This document shows positions 25,106 to 33,456 of a stretch of 64,000 nucleotides of DNA, one piece after another. The stretch is from JAIRVZ01 sp031553415 (GTDB lineage: Bacteria; Bacteroidota; Bacteroidia; Bacteroidales; Azobacteroidaceae). Where the stretch lies: the NCBI GenBank assembly GCA_031553415.1, contig JAVBLO010000063.1:1-64000 (forward strand), in the 5' to 3' direction. The notes under the pieces were generated by a model. It ran no database searches and was not told where the DNA came from. It was given only the letters and a program-made list of their open reading frames with translations. Both the position numbers and the translations under genes were made by a program. Numbering within the stretch: position 1 is the first letter of the stretch; every line of letters starts with the position of its first letter.

Positions 25106-26209
25106 TTAATCTTGTAAATCCTGTCCTGAAGAAAAGTAAAGTTCCAGCATTTGTTTGGCAGCAACAAAAGAACTGATTTCGGAGTTAAGCACTTGTTGTT
25201 CTTTGATTTTCAAGGCTTTTCCGATGGTCTCGCTCTGGTAAAAATTGGATTTCAATTGTTCGTTGATGCTTTCATACATCCAGTATTTGGCCTGGTCATT
25301 CCGTTTGAATTCGAAATATCTGTTATCCTTTACAAAAGTAAAGTATTCATCGACCATTTGCCAGATTTCAGGGATTCCGGTTTTATAATATCCCGAATAA
25401 GTCAATACTTTGGGCAACCATCCGGATTCAGGCATAGGGAAAAGATGTAATGCATTCCTGAATTGCGATGCAGCTAAGTTGGCCTTATCGATATTACTTC
25501 CATCGGCCTTGTTGACTATGATTCCATCAGCCATTTCCATAATTCCACGTTTAATGCCCTGCAATTCATCTCCGGTTCCGGCTAATTGAATTAACAGGAA
25601 AAAATCGACCATGGAATGAACTGCCGTTTCGGATTGACCAACACCAACTGTTTCGACAAAAATGGTGTCGAATCCGGCAGCTTCACATAGGATAATGGTT
25701 TCACGGGTTTTACGGGCAACTCCACCTAAAGAACCTGCAGAAGGAGAAGGACGGATAAATGCATGAGGTTCACGAGACAGTTCTTCCATCCTGGTTTTAT
25801 CACCCAAAATACTGCCTTTCGTACGTTCACTGCTCGGGTCTATGGCTAAAACAGCTAATTTTTTGTTTTTATCATGAATCAGATGCATCCCGAAGGCATC
25901 AATAGAAGTGCTCTTTCCGGCGCCCGGAACGCCTGTAATACCTATGCGTTGGGACTTTCCCGAATAAGGAAGGCATTTTTCTATCACTTCCTGAGCAATT
26001 TGCTGATGTTCAGGCTTACTGCTTTCGACCAAAGTTACAGCCTGGCTCAATAAAGTAATATTCCCCTTCAGAATATTCTCTACATATTCCGAAGGGGTAT
26101 AAGTCTTCCGTTGATTTTTCTTAAGATATGGATTTACAGAGGGTGGCTGTACAATACCTTTATTTACAGTCAGACCTGCATATTGTGGATCATTTTCCGG
26201 ATAATGCAT
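25106..26209 (-). CDS. meaB: Methylmalonyl-CoA mutase-associated GTPase MeaB
   Basis: MeaB is a cytoplasmic G3E-type GTPase that protects and reloads the B12 cofactor of methylmalonyl-CoA mutase, part of the propionate/succinate route of Bacteroidales. GVPGAGKS at residues 93-100 is the P-loop; AVLAIDPSSERTKGSILGDKTRM and ETVGVGQSE are family hallmarks, and VNKADG is the base-specificity motif. Length 367 is normal. The mutase genes are not in the window. It follows the DUF1573-LysM gene by 4 bp. Confidence 0.94.
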   Translation of the reverse strand: MHYPENDPQYAGLTVNKGIVQPPSVNPYLKKNQRKTYTPSEYVENILKGNITLLSQAVTLVESSKPEHQQIAQEVIEKCLPYSGKSQRIGITGVPGAGKSTSIDAFGMHLIHDKNKKLAVLAIDPSSERTKGSILGDKTRMEELSREPHAFIRPSPSAGSLGGVARKTRETIILCEAAGFDTIFVETVGVGQSETAVHSMVDFFLLIQLAGTGDELQGIKRGIMEMADGIIVNKADGSNIDKANLAASQFRNALHLFPMPESGWLPKVLTYSGYYKTGIPEIWQMVDEYFTFVKDNRYFEFKRNDQAKYWMYESINEQLKSNFYQSETIGKALKIKEQQVLNSEISSFVAAKQMLELYFSSGQDLQD

Positions 26210-26213
26210 TATA

Positions 26214-26831
26214 TCATGGAAGAACGATTGTTTGTCCTACCTTTAAGCTACCGTTATTTTTAATATTGTTCTTTTCTTTGATTTCTTTTACTTTGTTTGT
26301 TGTGCCATACGCATTTTTACTTATTTTTTCCAGTGTATCACCTTTTTTTACAACATAAGTTGTACCTGTATTTCCTGTGCTAACCGGAGTTTTCGCAGGC
26401 TCGATACTTACCGGAGCTTGTGTAAGCTGTACATTGGCAGTTTCTGAAGCTTTTGAAGCCACAGTTCCTTTAATTGTTACGATAAAAGGAGCATCCTGTG
26501 CATTTGAATAGATGGATATTGTTTTAGAAAAAGGACCTGGACGGCCTTTAGCTGCATAAGTTGCCTTTACAACACCTGTTTTTCCGGGAGCGATAGGCTC
26601 TTTTGTCCAATTGGGAGTCGTACATCCGCAGGAAGCGGTAACACGATTCAATTCCAAAGGAGCGTTTCCGGTGTTGGTAACAATAAATTCACATGAAGCA
26701 TCCCCATCTTCTTCATAAATTGTTCCAAAATTATGACTTGTTTCTGAAACACTAATTTCTGCTTTTCCTTGTGCAAATGTCAAAGTAACTCCGAAAAGCA
26801 TACATGCTATAAAAAATTCAATACGTTTCAT
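26214..26831 (-). CDS. DUF1573 domain plus LysM protein
   Basis: The product of about 205 residues has a signal peptide (MKRIEFFIACMLFGVTLTFAQ), a DUF1573 Ig-like domain (HNFGTIYEEDGDASCEFIVTNTG, then ASCGCTTPNW) and, after a Thr/Pro linker, a LysM domain at the C-terminus (TYVVKKGDTLEKISKNAYG). LysM binds peptidoglycan, so this is likely a periplasmic wall-associated protein. The CGCT motif is typical of DUF1573. ATG at 26831 is chosen because it begins the signal peptide. Confidence 0.85.
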   Translation of the reverse strand: MKRIEFFIACMLFGVTLTFAQGKAEISVSETSHNFGTIYEEDGDASCEFIVTNTGNAPLELNRVTASCGCTTPNWTKEPIAPGKTGVVKATYAAKGRPGPFSKTISIYSNAQDAPFIVTIKGTVASKASETANVQLTQAPVSIEPAKTPVSTGNTGTTYVVKKGDTLEKISKNAYGTTNKVKEIKEKNNIKNNGSLKVGQTIVLP

Positions 26832-26888
26832 ATTTTCCAAAATTATTATAATTAATAGAGTGTCTGAACTTAGACTAATAAAACCGGG

Positions 26889-26896
26889 CAAAGTTA
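26889..26896 (-). promoter_or_regulatory. -7 element for DUF1573-LysM and meaB
   Basis: Minus-strand TAACTTTG (TAnnTTTG) about 58 bases before the ATG at 26831. Confidence 0.6.
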
Positions 26897-26949
26897 AGCA
26901 TAAACACAGAAAATTATCATTTAAATAAAGTTAAGAGAATTAATTTTAG

Positions 26950-27021
26950 CACGAATTTCACGAAACAGCATTCGGTTAGCCAATTAACACTTTTATTTTG
27001 TGTCAATTCGTGAAATTCGTG
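26950..27021 (-). terminator. Inverted repeat at the 3' end of the PUL
   Basis: CACGAATTTCACGAA (26950-26964) and its perfect reverse complement (27007-27021) flank a 42-base spacer. It lies just past the stop of the last PUL gene at 27045 and so probably marks the end of that transcript; a weaker copy of the theme lies at 24996-25105. Confidence 0.5.
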
Positions 27022-27044
27022 GTAAAATTAAAAATCTGCGAAAT

Positions 27045-28979
27045 TTATTTTTGCTCGATAATTTTGGAAATCTCTTCCAGCTGGTTTTTATCTTCATCGG
27101 GAATTGTCAAACCCATCCCTGTTATTGCAGCAATTTTCCTTTCAAAACCATAGTCTTTTACACCACGACGCTCAGGACGGCGAGGGGCATATTTGCGGCA
27201 AAGTTCAGCCAGCATTTTGTCATAAAATATAAGTTGTTCCAGATATTTTATACAATCATCTTGCCGGTTAATTCCTGTTTCCACTTTTTCTTTGGAAGAA
27301 TTATATTTATCATCATATTGATAACCACTTTCATAAAAGGCAAGTGCAGCATTCAAGAATGCATTTTCCCGTAAAACCAATTGTTGATGGATAAAAGCGC
27401 TTGCAACAATATCTTTCATATAAGGAGAATTTTTGGGTGCAGATTTGCGGGCTTTCAGGATGGCATCTATAGCCTCTTGTGCATTTACTTTCATTGCATC
27501 CATAATCTGGACAGGTGCTTGTTGCCCATTACTTTTCCATGTAGCTTCCGCTTTTTTCAAAGCATCATTTCCTTTGATTACGGCATTTACATAATCTGTC
27601 AGGCTTATTGCATTTTTGCGAATGAATGACATTCTTTTGGGTGCATCAGGATGATCCATCAGCATCCAGAAGCGGTAAGCTTGTAATCCACCGGGAGTGA
27701 GGCCATCGCCTTGCCAAAACCAGGCTGGCATCAATTGAATGAATTTACTTTGGGCAATCGATACCGCTTTCAAACTTTTAAGCAGATCTTCACTTCCTTT
27801 TCCATAATATGGCTGAAGAAATCTGACAGCATCCTGATCGGAAAATGCTCTTTGGTTCATAGCTGCACCTACAGTCTGTTGAGTCAACAAACGGATAGGG
27901 TTGTCCAAGCTATCATCGCCTTTCACCATATAATCCTGATAAGCGATTCCGGCAAATCCTTCTTTGTAAATATTTTTGAAAATTGCAGAGATCATTTCAT
28001 TATTATACCAATACAATGGATGCGGATGTTCGGCATCAAAAACAAGCATATCCAGCACAACGCTATATCCGGCATCCTGCAGGTCTTTTCCCCAAGGCGG
28101 ACAATCAAGAACGGGCTGGTCATAACCTCCATATTTCACCGAAATCACCAAATCCTCTTTAGGCATTTTCAGCCGTTTCAATACATCTGGTTTTACATAC
28201 CAATCGCGCATTCCAAAAAAGGAATTTTGGGTTCTTTTCTTTTTTAGTAAATCATATAACGTATTGCAATAATCTACGAAGTTACCATCAGTTGCATCAT
28301 AGTTGATACATTCTTTCCACGATTTCCATTGGTTAGCCCGGACAGTTTCAATGTCCAATGTCCAGGCTGCTTCTGCATAAGCATTGAGAAAACCATCCAA
28401 TTCGGGCAATACATCGAGCATTTTCTCTGTTGAATAAAGGAAAAAATCCCTGAATACCGGATTATTCCATTGCTGGTGGGGAATTACATTTCCTCTTCCA
28501 TCAGAAGAAATTGTTTTCGTATAAATGTCATTTTGATGTGCTTTTTGCAGAAATGAATCGAATACATTATCCGGATTCAACTCATTCTGATGAGCTTTCC
28601 AGAATTGATAAGGACAATATAACGAATAAGAACGGGAAATTACCAATTGTATACCTTTTGATTTAGCATATTGAATATTTCCGCGTAAAGTAGAAATGTT
28701 TCTTTTAATGCGATCAGAGTCAAATTCTCCGGCTTCCGGATATTTTGTTTGACTATAATCGACAAAGAATATGGGCATAAATTTGTAAGTTCCGATGGAT
28801 ATGATATTGAATCCATCTTTGGTAATGCGATCTATTTGTTCCCTGACTTCAGATTCTTTTTTAGGATCTGTCCATAAATTATCACTTACCGGAGCTATCT
28901 TATAACGCATCACTTCGGTTGTCTGGGAGAATGCTATTAGTGGGAAAAATACTAATAATAAGAATTTTAACTTTTTCAT
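27045..28979 (-). CDS. Exported protein of no recognised family, possible glycoside hydrolase
   Basis: I do not recognise this 644-residue family. It has a signal peptide (MKKLKFLLLVFFPLIAFSQ). The first 400 residues look like a TIM barrel: ITKDGFNIISIG, YAKSKGIQLVISRSYSLYCPYQFW, LDGFLNAYAEAAW, EDLVISVKYGG, GYSVVLDMLVFDAEHPHP. The C-terminal 200 residues are mainly helical. The acidic and aromatic residues at the ends of these strands (for example YAEAAW) are in places where glycosidases hold catalytic residues, reminiscent of alpha-glucuronidase-type barrels, but this is only an impression. It is the last gene of the PUL. Confidence 0.6.
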   Translation of the reverse strand: MKKLKFLLLVFFPLIAFSQTTEVMRYKIAPVSDNLWTDPKKESEVREQIDRITKDGFNIISIGTYKFMPIFFVDYSQTKYPEAGEFDSDRIKRNISTLRGNIQYAKSKGIQLVISRSYSLYCPYQFWKAHQNELNPDNVFDSFLQKAHQNDIYTKTISSDGRGNVIPHQQWNNPVFRDFFLYSTEKMLDVLPELDGFLNAYAEAAWTLDIETVRANQWKSWKECINYDATDGNFVDYCNTLYDLLKKKRTQNSFFGMRDWYVKPDVLKRLKMPKEDLVISVKYGGYDQPVLDCPPWGKDLQDAGYSVVLDMLVFDAEHPHPLYWYNNEMISAIFKNIYKEGFAGIAYQDYMVKGDDSLDNPIRLLTQQTVGAAMNQRAFSDQDAVRFLQPYYGKGSEDLLKSLKAVSIAQSKFIQLMPAWFWQGDGLTPGGLQAYRFWMLMDHPDAPKRMSFIRKNAISLTDYVNAVIKGNDALKKAEATWKSNGQQAPVQIMDAMKVNAQEAIDAILKARKSAPKNSPYMKDIVASAFIHQQLVLRENAFLNAALAFYESGYQYDDKYNSSKEKVETGINRQDDCIKYLEQLIFYDKMLAELCRKYAPRRPERRGVKDYGFERKIAAITGMGLTIPDEDKNQLEEISKIIEQK

Positions 28980-29012
28980 TTGTATATTAAATTACCTCTC
29001 AAATTTATTGAA

Positions 29013-31979
29013 TTAATTTGCAATCTTCATCATGTTTAACACAGTTTGCACTGCAACTTCATCATAACGGATACCATATAGACCTTCTTCACCAAAGCCT
29101 TCTGCCAGGCGTCCTGCAGTAAGTAATTGGGAAACAAGAAGTTTTCCTTTACCTTCACCAAAATCAATCAGGATGACAGGCATCCGTGTCAGGTTTTTAC
29201 CAGCATTCACCAATACTGTCAAATTCTGTGCAATTCCTTCTTGAGCATCTTCGTACCCTTGTGATAAATCAGTTACTTTCACCGGGGAATTAGGATTGAT
29301 AGAGCTTGCCAAGGCAGGTGCATCTTCTACTAAAAAAGCAACTTTCTTTTTTAATTTTTTTATTACTTCTGCATCTTTCGGATCTGACGAATATTCGAAG
29401 AAACCTTGCAATTCGTAAGCATAATAACTGCCGGATTTAATTTGATTTTCATCAGCCCCACGCGCTTTCCACTGTTCCAGAAATGACCTGGAGTTCAAAC
29501 CGGATATTTCCATATCTGCGGCAGGAACTGTCAATCCACCTCGTAATCCATTCCAAAAACCGGAATAAGATGCCGGCATATTTTTCCACAACGAGTTATT
29601 TTCTTCTGTTGGGAAAAGATGAGTTTCAGGCTCTGCTGCTTCCACAAATGTAAGGGTAATTCCTCCGAATAAACCGTAAGAATGTATCTCCGGATCCGTT
29701 ATCTTAGCAACACCCTGCAACGGTCCCAAATCATCTCCGTCAACCGGATACCCCTGTCCTAAATCCCGGTCCCCAACATCAAGCATAATCACTGAAGTAC
29801 CTTGCTGTATGGCTGTATCAATCATCTTCTTTACAGACTGATCGCCATTGGCTATTTTGTTCCACGATTTCAAAGACATCAACATCAGGTTCACGCTCTT
29901 ATCTGGTGTTTCTGTTGTTTTCAATTGATGTTTCGAAGCAAGTGTAGTCAATTCTGTTTCATCCTGAGGAATATAGATTTTCAATTTTGCCAGTTCTTCG
30001 GGTATTTCTGTTCTGAATGTACGAATTTCCCAAGCTGAATATACCGGATATTTTACTTGCTCCGGGCGGTTCTGGAGAACTGCCTTTACAATAAAATCTC
30101 CCGTTTTCTCCGGTAATACAACCTTCACCATTTGTATTTCTTTAGAAAATGCTTTTACATTGGCATTCAAATTCTGTTCACTGTAAATCTTACCGGACTT
30201 ATCTTCAACAGTTAATTTTGCCACTAAATTGGTATTGTCTTCCATATCATTGAAAAAATATACAGGAAATTCTATTTTTTCTCCAGGCAGAAAATCCTTA
30301 TCCCAAAGTTCGATACTTACTGATTGCGGCGACCAGGTTGCGCTCATATCAGCCCAAACAGATTTAGGATTTCCATTTTTCAAATTTCCCATGAACCATG
30401 TGTTTCCATCTTCCCAACTGCTCGCAATACAGAAAGGAGAGACTCCGGCTGCACCAATTCTTCGCCAATATTCGGCAACTTTTCCATTTGATGAAGCCAA
30501 GTGTTTAAGCCTCATTTCTGCCGTATGATTTCTTCCTAAAAAACGGAGATAGCTTTCAGGAATGGATTTATATCCACCCATATCACCCTTTTCATCCAAA
30601 TAATTACCGCCAAACTCATCGACCATAATAGCTTTATCGAATTGTTGATAGCTATCATAGTATAATCCAAGGTTTTCAAACAAACTCCACCAGTATTTAT
30701 GTACATGAATCACATCGCGTTCGGCAAGAACCAATGGAGGATAAGCTGGTAATATTTCATCAAGCGCAGCCCAAACGGTGTGCAACTGCTCGCCTTCTGT
30801 TTCATTATAAGGATGATAGAGGCAAACAGAGGGATGCCGCATGGAAGCATCAAGCCATTGTTGGTATTGTTCAACACAGTTTTCTTTAGTCGCAGGCATT
30901 CCATGGAAGAAGCTCCATTCGTATTGCACAACCAGTCCATATTTATCGCATAAATCCAACAATCGTTCAGGAGGGACGCCTAAATGGAAACGCAGATAGT
31001 TGGCACCGTGTTCTTTCAGCCTCAACACAATGTTATTTTTGAACCAGGTTGTATCGTACCCAAGTATACGGCCTTCTTCCGAACGCACCCAACGATGCCA
31101 GACAACTGTTCCTCCACGGACTTTACAAGGTTTTTTATTGAGATAGAATTGTTTGTCTTTTACTTCAAATTGTTTTACTCCAAATGTTGTAACCAATCTG
31201 TCAACAATCTGTTTCCCTTGCGATAAGATCAATTCCATTTGATAAGTTTGTGGGTTTTCGGGCGACCATTCCTTGAGTACGTTTTTATAGTTAAATGTAA
31301 AGGTATTCTTACCTTTATTATAATTGCCGTTTCGGCTGACTAATTTATTTTTATTGTTATCATAAATATTCAATGAATATGTTCCGTAAATATCTTTTTC
31401 ATTGCCGTAGTTTTCGACATAACAATCAATGTTTACTTGTCCTGAAGTAACATCAGATACCGGAATTATTTTTTCAATCCGGTTATTTCCGTGCAGATGC
31501 AAAACAGCATCATCCCAAAGACAAGAAGAAATATTTGATCTCCACTGATCTGCCAAAGGAATATGAGAAGCATCCGTCTTCGGCAAATCAGATAAAGAAG
31601 TTAGCGCAATTTCAAGTATAATACTTGAACCCGGTTTAATGTTTTTCCCCGATAGTGTATAATATGTAGGAGCCATTCCTCCGTTCTTTTTTGAAATAGA
31701 AATACCATTGACAAACACTTCGGGAGAAAAACGGGCGCCTTTCAGTTCAAGCGTTGCATTTGTCCAGTCTCCTTTCGGTAGAATTATTTCTTTTTTGTAC
31801 CAAAGTGTTTGTTCGTTCTTTTTTGCCGGATCGGTTGCGATGCCAGGCACATTTATTTCCTTGTTATAAATACGGTTCTCTCCCAGTTGCCAGATTCCGT
31901 TGAGGGAAACGGATTGTTGGGAGAGTACGGAAAGCACCAGGAAGAATAGACTATATATAAGAAGAGTTGTTTGTTTCAT
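29013..31979 (-). CDS. Glycoside hydrolase family 2-type enzyme
   Basis: The 988-residue exported protein has the GH2 order: jelly-roll sugar-binding domain (GIWQLGENRIYNKEINVPG ... about 25-170), Ig-like sandwich (180-270) and TIM barrel (275-560). HPYNETEG gives the likely acid/base Glu (E393, after Asn) and IMVDEFGGNY the likely nucleophile (E455). After about residue 560 follow Ig-like and alpha/beta parts that I cannot assign. GH2 covers beta-galactosidase, beta-glucuronidase and beta-mannosidase among others; which one cannot be read. The product is probably periplasmic and acts on fragments brought in by SusCD. Confidence 0.85.
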   Translation of the reverse strand: MKQTTLLIYSLFFLVLSVLSQQSVSLNGIWQLGENRIYNKEINVPGIATDPAKKNEQTLWYKKEIILPKGDWTNATLELKGARFSPEVFVNGISISKKNGGMAPTYYTLSGKNIKPGSSIILEIALTSLSDLPKTDASHIPLADQWRSNISSCLWDDAVLHLHGNNRIEKIIPVSDVTSGQVNIDCYVENYGNEKDIYGTYSLNIYDNNKNKLVSRNGNYNKGKNTFTFNYKNVLKEWSPENPQTYQMELILSQGKQIVDRLVTTFGVKQFEVKDKQFYLNKKPCKVRGGTVVWHRWVRSEEGRILGYDTTWFKNNIVLRLKEHGANYLRFHLGVPPERLLDLCDKYGLVVQYEWSFFHGMPATKENCVEQYQQWLDASMRHPSVCLYHPYNETEGEQLHTVWAALDEILPAYPPLVLAERDVIHVHKYWWSLFENLGLYYDSYQQFDKAIMVDEFGGNYLDEKGDMGGYKSIPESYLRFLGRNHTAEMRLKHLASSNGKVAEYWRRIGAAGVSPFCIASSWEDGNTWFMGNLKNGNPKSVWADMSATWSPQSVSIELWDKDFLPGEKIEFPVYFFNDMEDNTNLVAKLTVEDKSGKIYSEQNLNANVKAFSKEIQMVKVVLPEKTGDFIVKAVLQNRPEQVKYPVYSAWEIRTFRTEIPEELAKLKIYIPQDETELTTLASKHQLKTTETPDKSVNLMLMSLKSWNKIANGDQSVKKMIDTAIQQGTSVIMLDVGDRDLGQGYPVDGDDLGPLQGVAKITDPEIHSYGLFGGITLTFVEAAEPETHLFPTEENNSLWKNMPASYSGFWNGLRGGLTVPAADMEISGLNSRSFLEQWKARGADENQIKSGSYYAYELQGFFEYSSDPKDAEVIKKLKKKVAFLVEDAPALASSINPNSPVKVTDLSQGYEDAQEGIAQNLTVLVNAGKNLTRMPVILIDFGEGKGKLLVSQLLTAGRLAEGFGEEGLYGIRYDEVAVQTVLNMMKIAN

Positions 31980-32027
31980 CAGGATTTTTTTATTGTTTAT
32001 TATTTGAAAAAAAATTTGAATAATGGT

Positions 32028-33443
32028 TCAATTGGGAAACAATTTCTTTATCTCTCCTACTCCTTTCACTGCATTTTCGGGAAGTTTCTGTTCTTTTCCG
32101 AAAGCATACATATTTTCGGCAGGCTCAATAGTTATTTTGCTTTCATCAAAATTGCCGTTTTTGTCTTTTGCTTTTGATAAATCCAGATTGAACTGCCGGG
32201 CTACAAAATCATACATGGCAAAACGTTTGGATGGGCCATAATCATGATGTTCATTGGCGAAATGAGCATTTTCAACCAAATTTTTCTTACCATAAAAATC
32301 ATATACATATTGCAAATACGGATATTCAACTTTGGGTTCGTTGGATGTCCAGTCATTTCCATCGGAAATTACCAATTGCGGATGTGGAGCACAAAGTGCA
32401 GCAATTTCAGCATTATTAGTGTTTAATCCGGTTGCGATATGATGAATAGGCAGTCCGCTCTCGCAAGGGCAGCCGCCATAAAAATGGCATGAAACCATAA
32501 CGGTTGGAACACTGAGTGTAATCCGGTCATCTAATGCGGCAGCAAGGAATGTCTGGGTTCCACCGCCGGAAGCTCCGGTTATTCCGATTCTTGTTTTATC
32601 AACATAATCAAGGGAAGTCAGGAAATCAACCACGCGCATGCTGTTCCATGTTTGCATAGTAAGCGCCAAACCTGTGCGATGGTCTTTTAACGGAACTTGC
32701 AATGTGCTTTCTCCCCAGGCAAACATATCATAACTGAAAACAACTGCTCCCATGCGAGCCAGCATCGCACAACGGTATTGCTGGTCGGGACGGTAACGCC
32801 CGCGTTCATTGGGAATGGATTTATCTATTTTATTGTAGAAGTGGCCATGAGGACAAAGCATCGCAGGGTATTTCCCTCTTTTGGTTGGTTTATAGAGCGA
32901 ACCGCAAAGGTAAACACCAGGCATTACTTCCAATGAAACATTTTCTACCGTATAACCATCATAAGTCCGTTTGTTGGTAATTTTAGGATTCAATGCTGTT
33001 TTTTGAGGCAATGGGGATAATCCGATTTTTTTGAAAATATTTTCCCTAACCAATATTTTTCTAATTTCCCATTGTTCTTTAGTTGTATATGAGGCTTTTA
33101 ATGCATTGAGATGTGCCAGTCCCTCTGCATCCGGCTTGCGGAAATATTCATAAGATTTGATTTCGTATACATTGTTTCCTTTTTTAGTATAACGAAGATT
33201 TAATGGTTTAAGGATATTGTCCAGTGTTGCTTCCACATCAGTAGCACAAAATTTCCACCAGGCATCAGTGACTGTATCTTTTTTAGTGACAGTTTTGTCT
33301 TCATATTGTAAAATAACATTGTATTTTTGCCGGACTTCATCGAGAACTTCCGGCAAAGATGTATTATAAACTCTCAGAGGTGTTTGAGAATTTACGACTA
33401 AAATGTTAAGACTCAGGATCGCTAAAAAAATATATTTGTTCAT
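32028..33443 (-). CDS. Carbohydrate esterase with N-terminal STN domain
   Basis: The 471-residue exported protein joins two parts. Residues about 21-97 (PLRVYNTSLPEVLDEVRQKY ... LKPLNLRYTKKGNNVYEIK) look like an STN domain, the small signalling fold normally found at the start of TonB receptors and secretins. Residues about 165-430 are an alpha/beta hydrolase: PAMLCPHGH holds the oxyanion region, GITGASGGG has the nucleophile Ser292, and the distal His lies in NEHHDYG. CE7/CE15/CE19-like sugar esterases share this layout, so it may remove acetyl or methyl esters from the PUL glycan (inference). The gap to the next gene is 48 bp. Confidence 0.75.
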   Translation of the reverse strand: MNKYIFLAILSLNILVVNSQTPLRVYNTSLPEVLDEVRQKYNVILQYEDKTVTKKDTVTDAWWKFCATDVEATLDNILKPLNLRYTKKGNNVYEIKSYEYFRKPDAEGLAHLNALKASYTTKEQWEIRKILVRENIFKKIGLSPLPQKTALNPKITNKRTYDGYTVENVSLEVMPGVYLCGSLYKPTKRGKYPAMLCPHGHFYNKIDKSIPNERGRYRPDQQYRCAMLARMGAVVFSYDMFAWGESTLQVPLKDHRTGLALTMQTWNSMRVVDFLTSLDYVDKTRIGITGASGGGTQTFLAAALDDRITLSVPTVMVSCHFYGGCPCESGLPIHHIATGLNTNNAEIAALCAPHPQLVISDGNDWTSNEPKVEYPYLQYVYDFYGKKNLVENAHFANEHHDYGPSKRFAMYDFVARQFNLDLSKAKDKNGNFDESKITIEPAENMYAFGKEQKLPENAVKGVGEIKKLFPN

Positions 33444-33456
33444 TAAATTGTATTTT

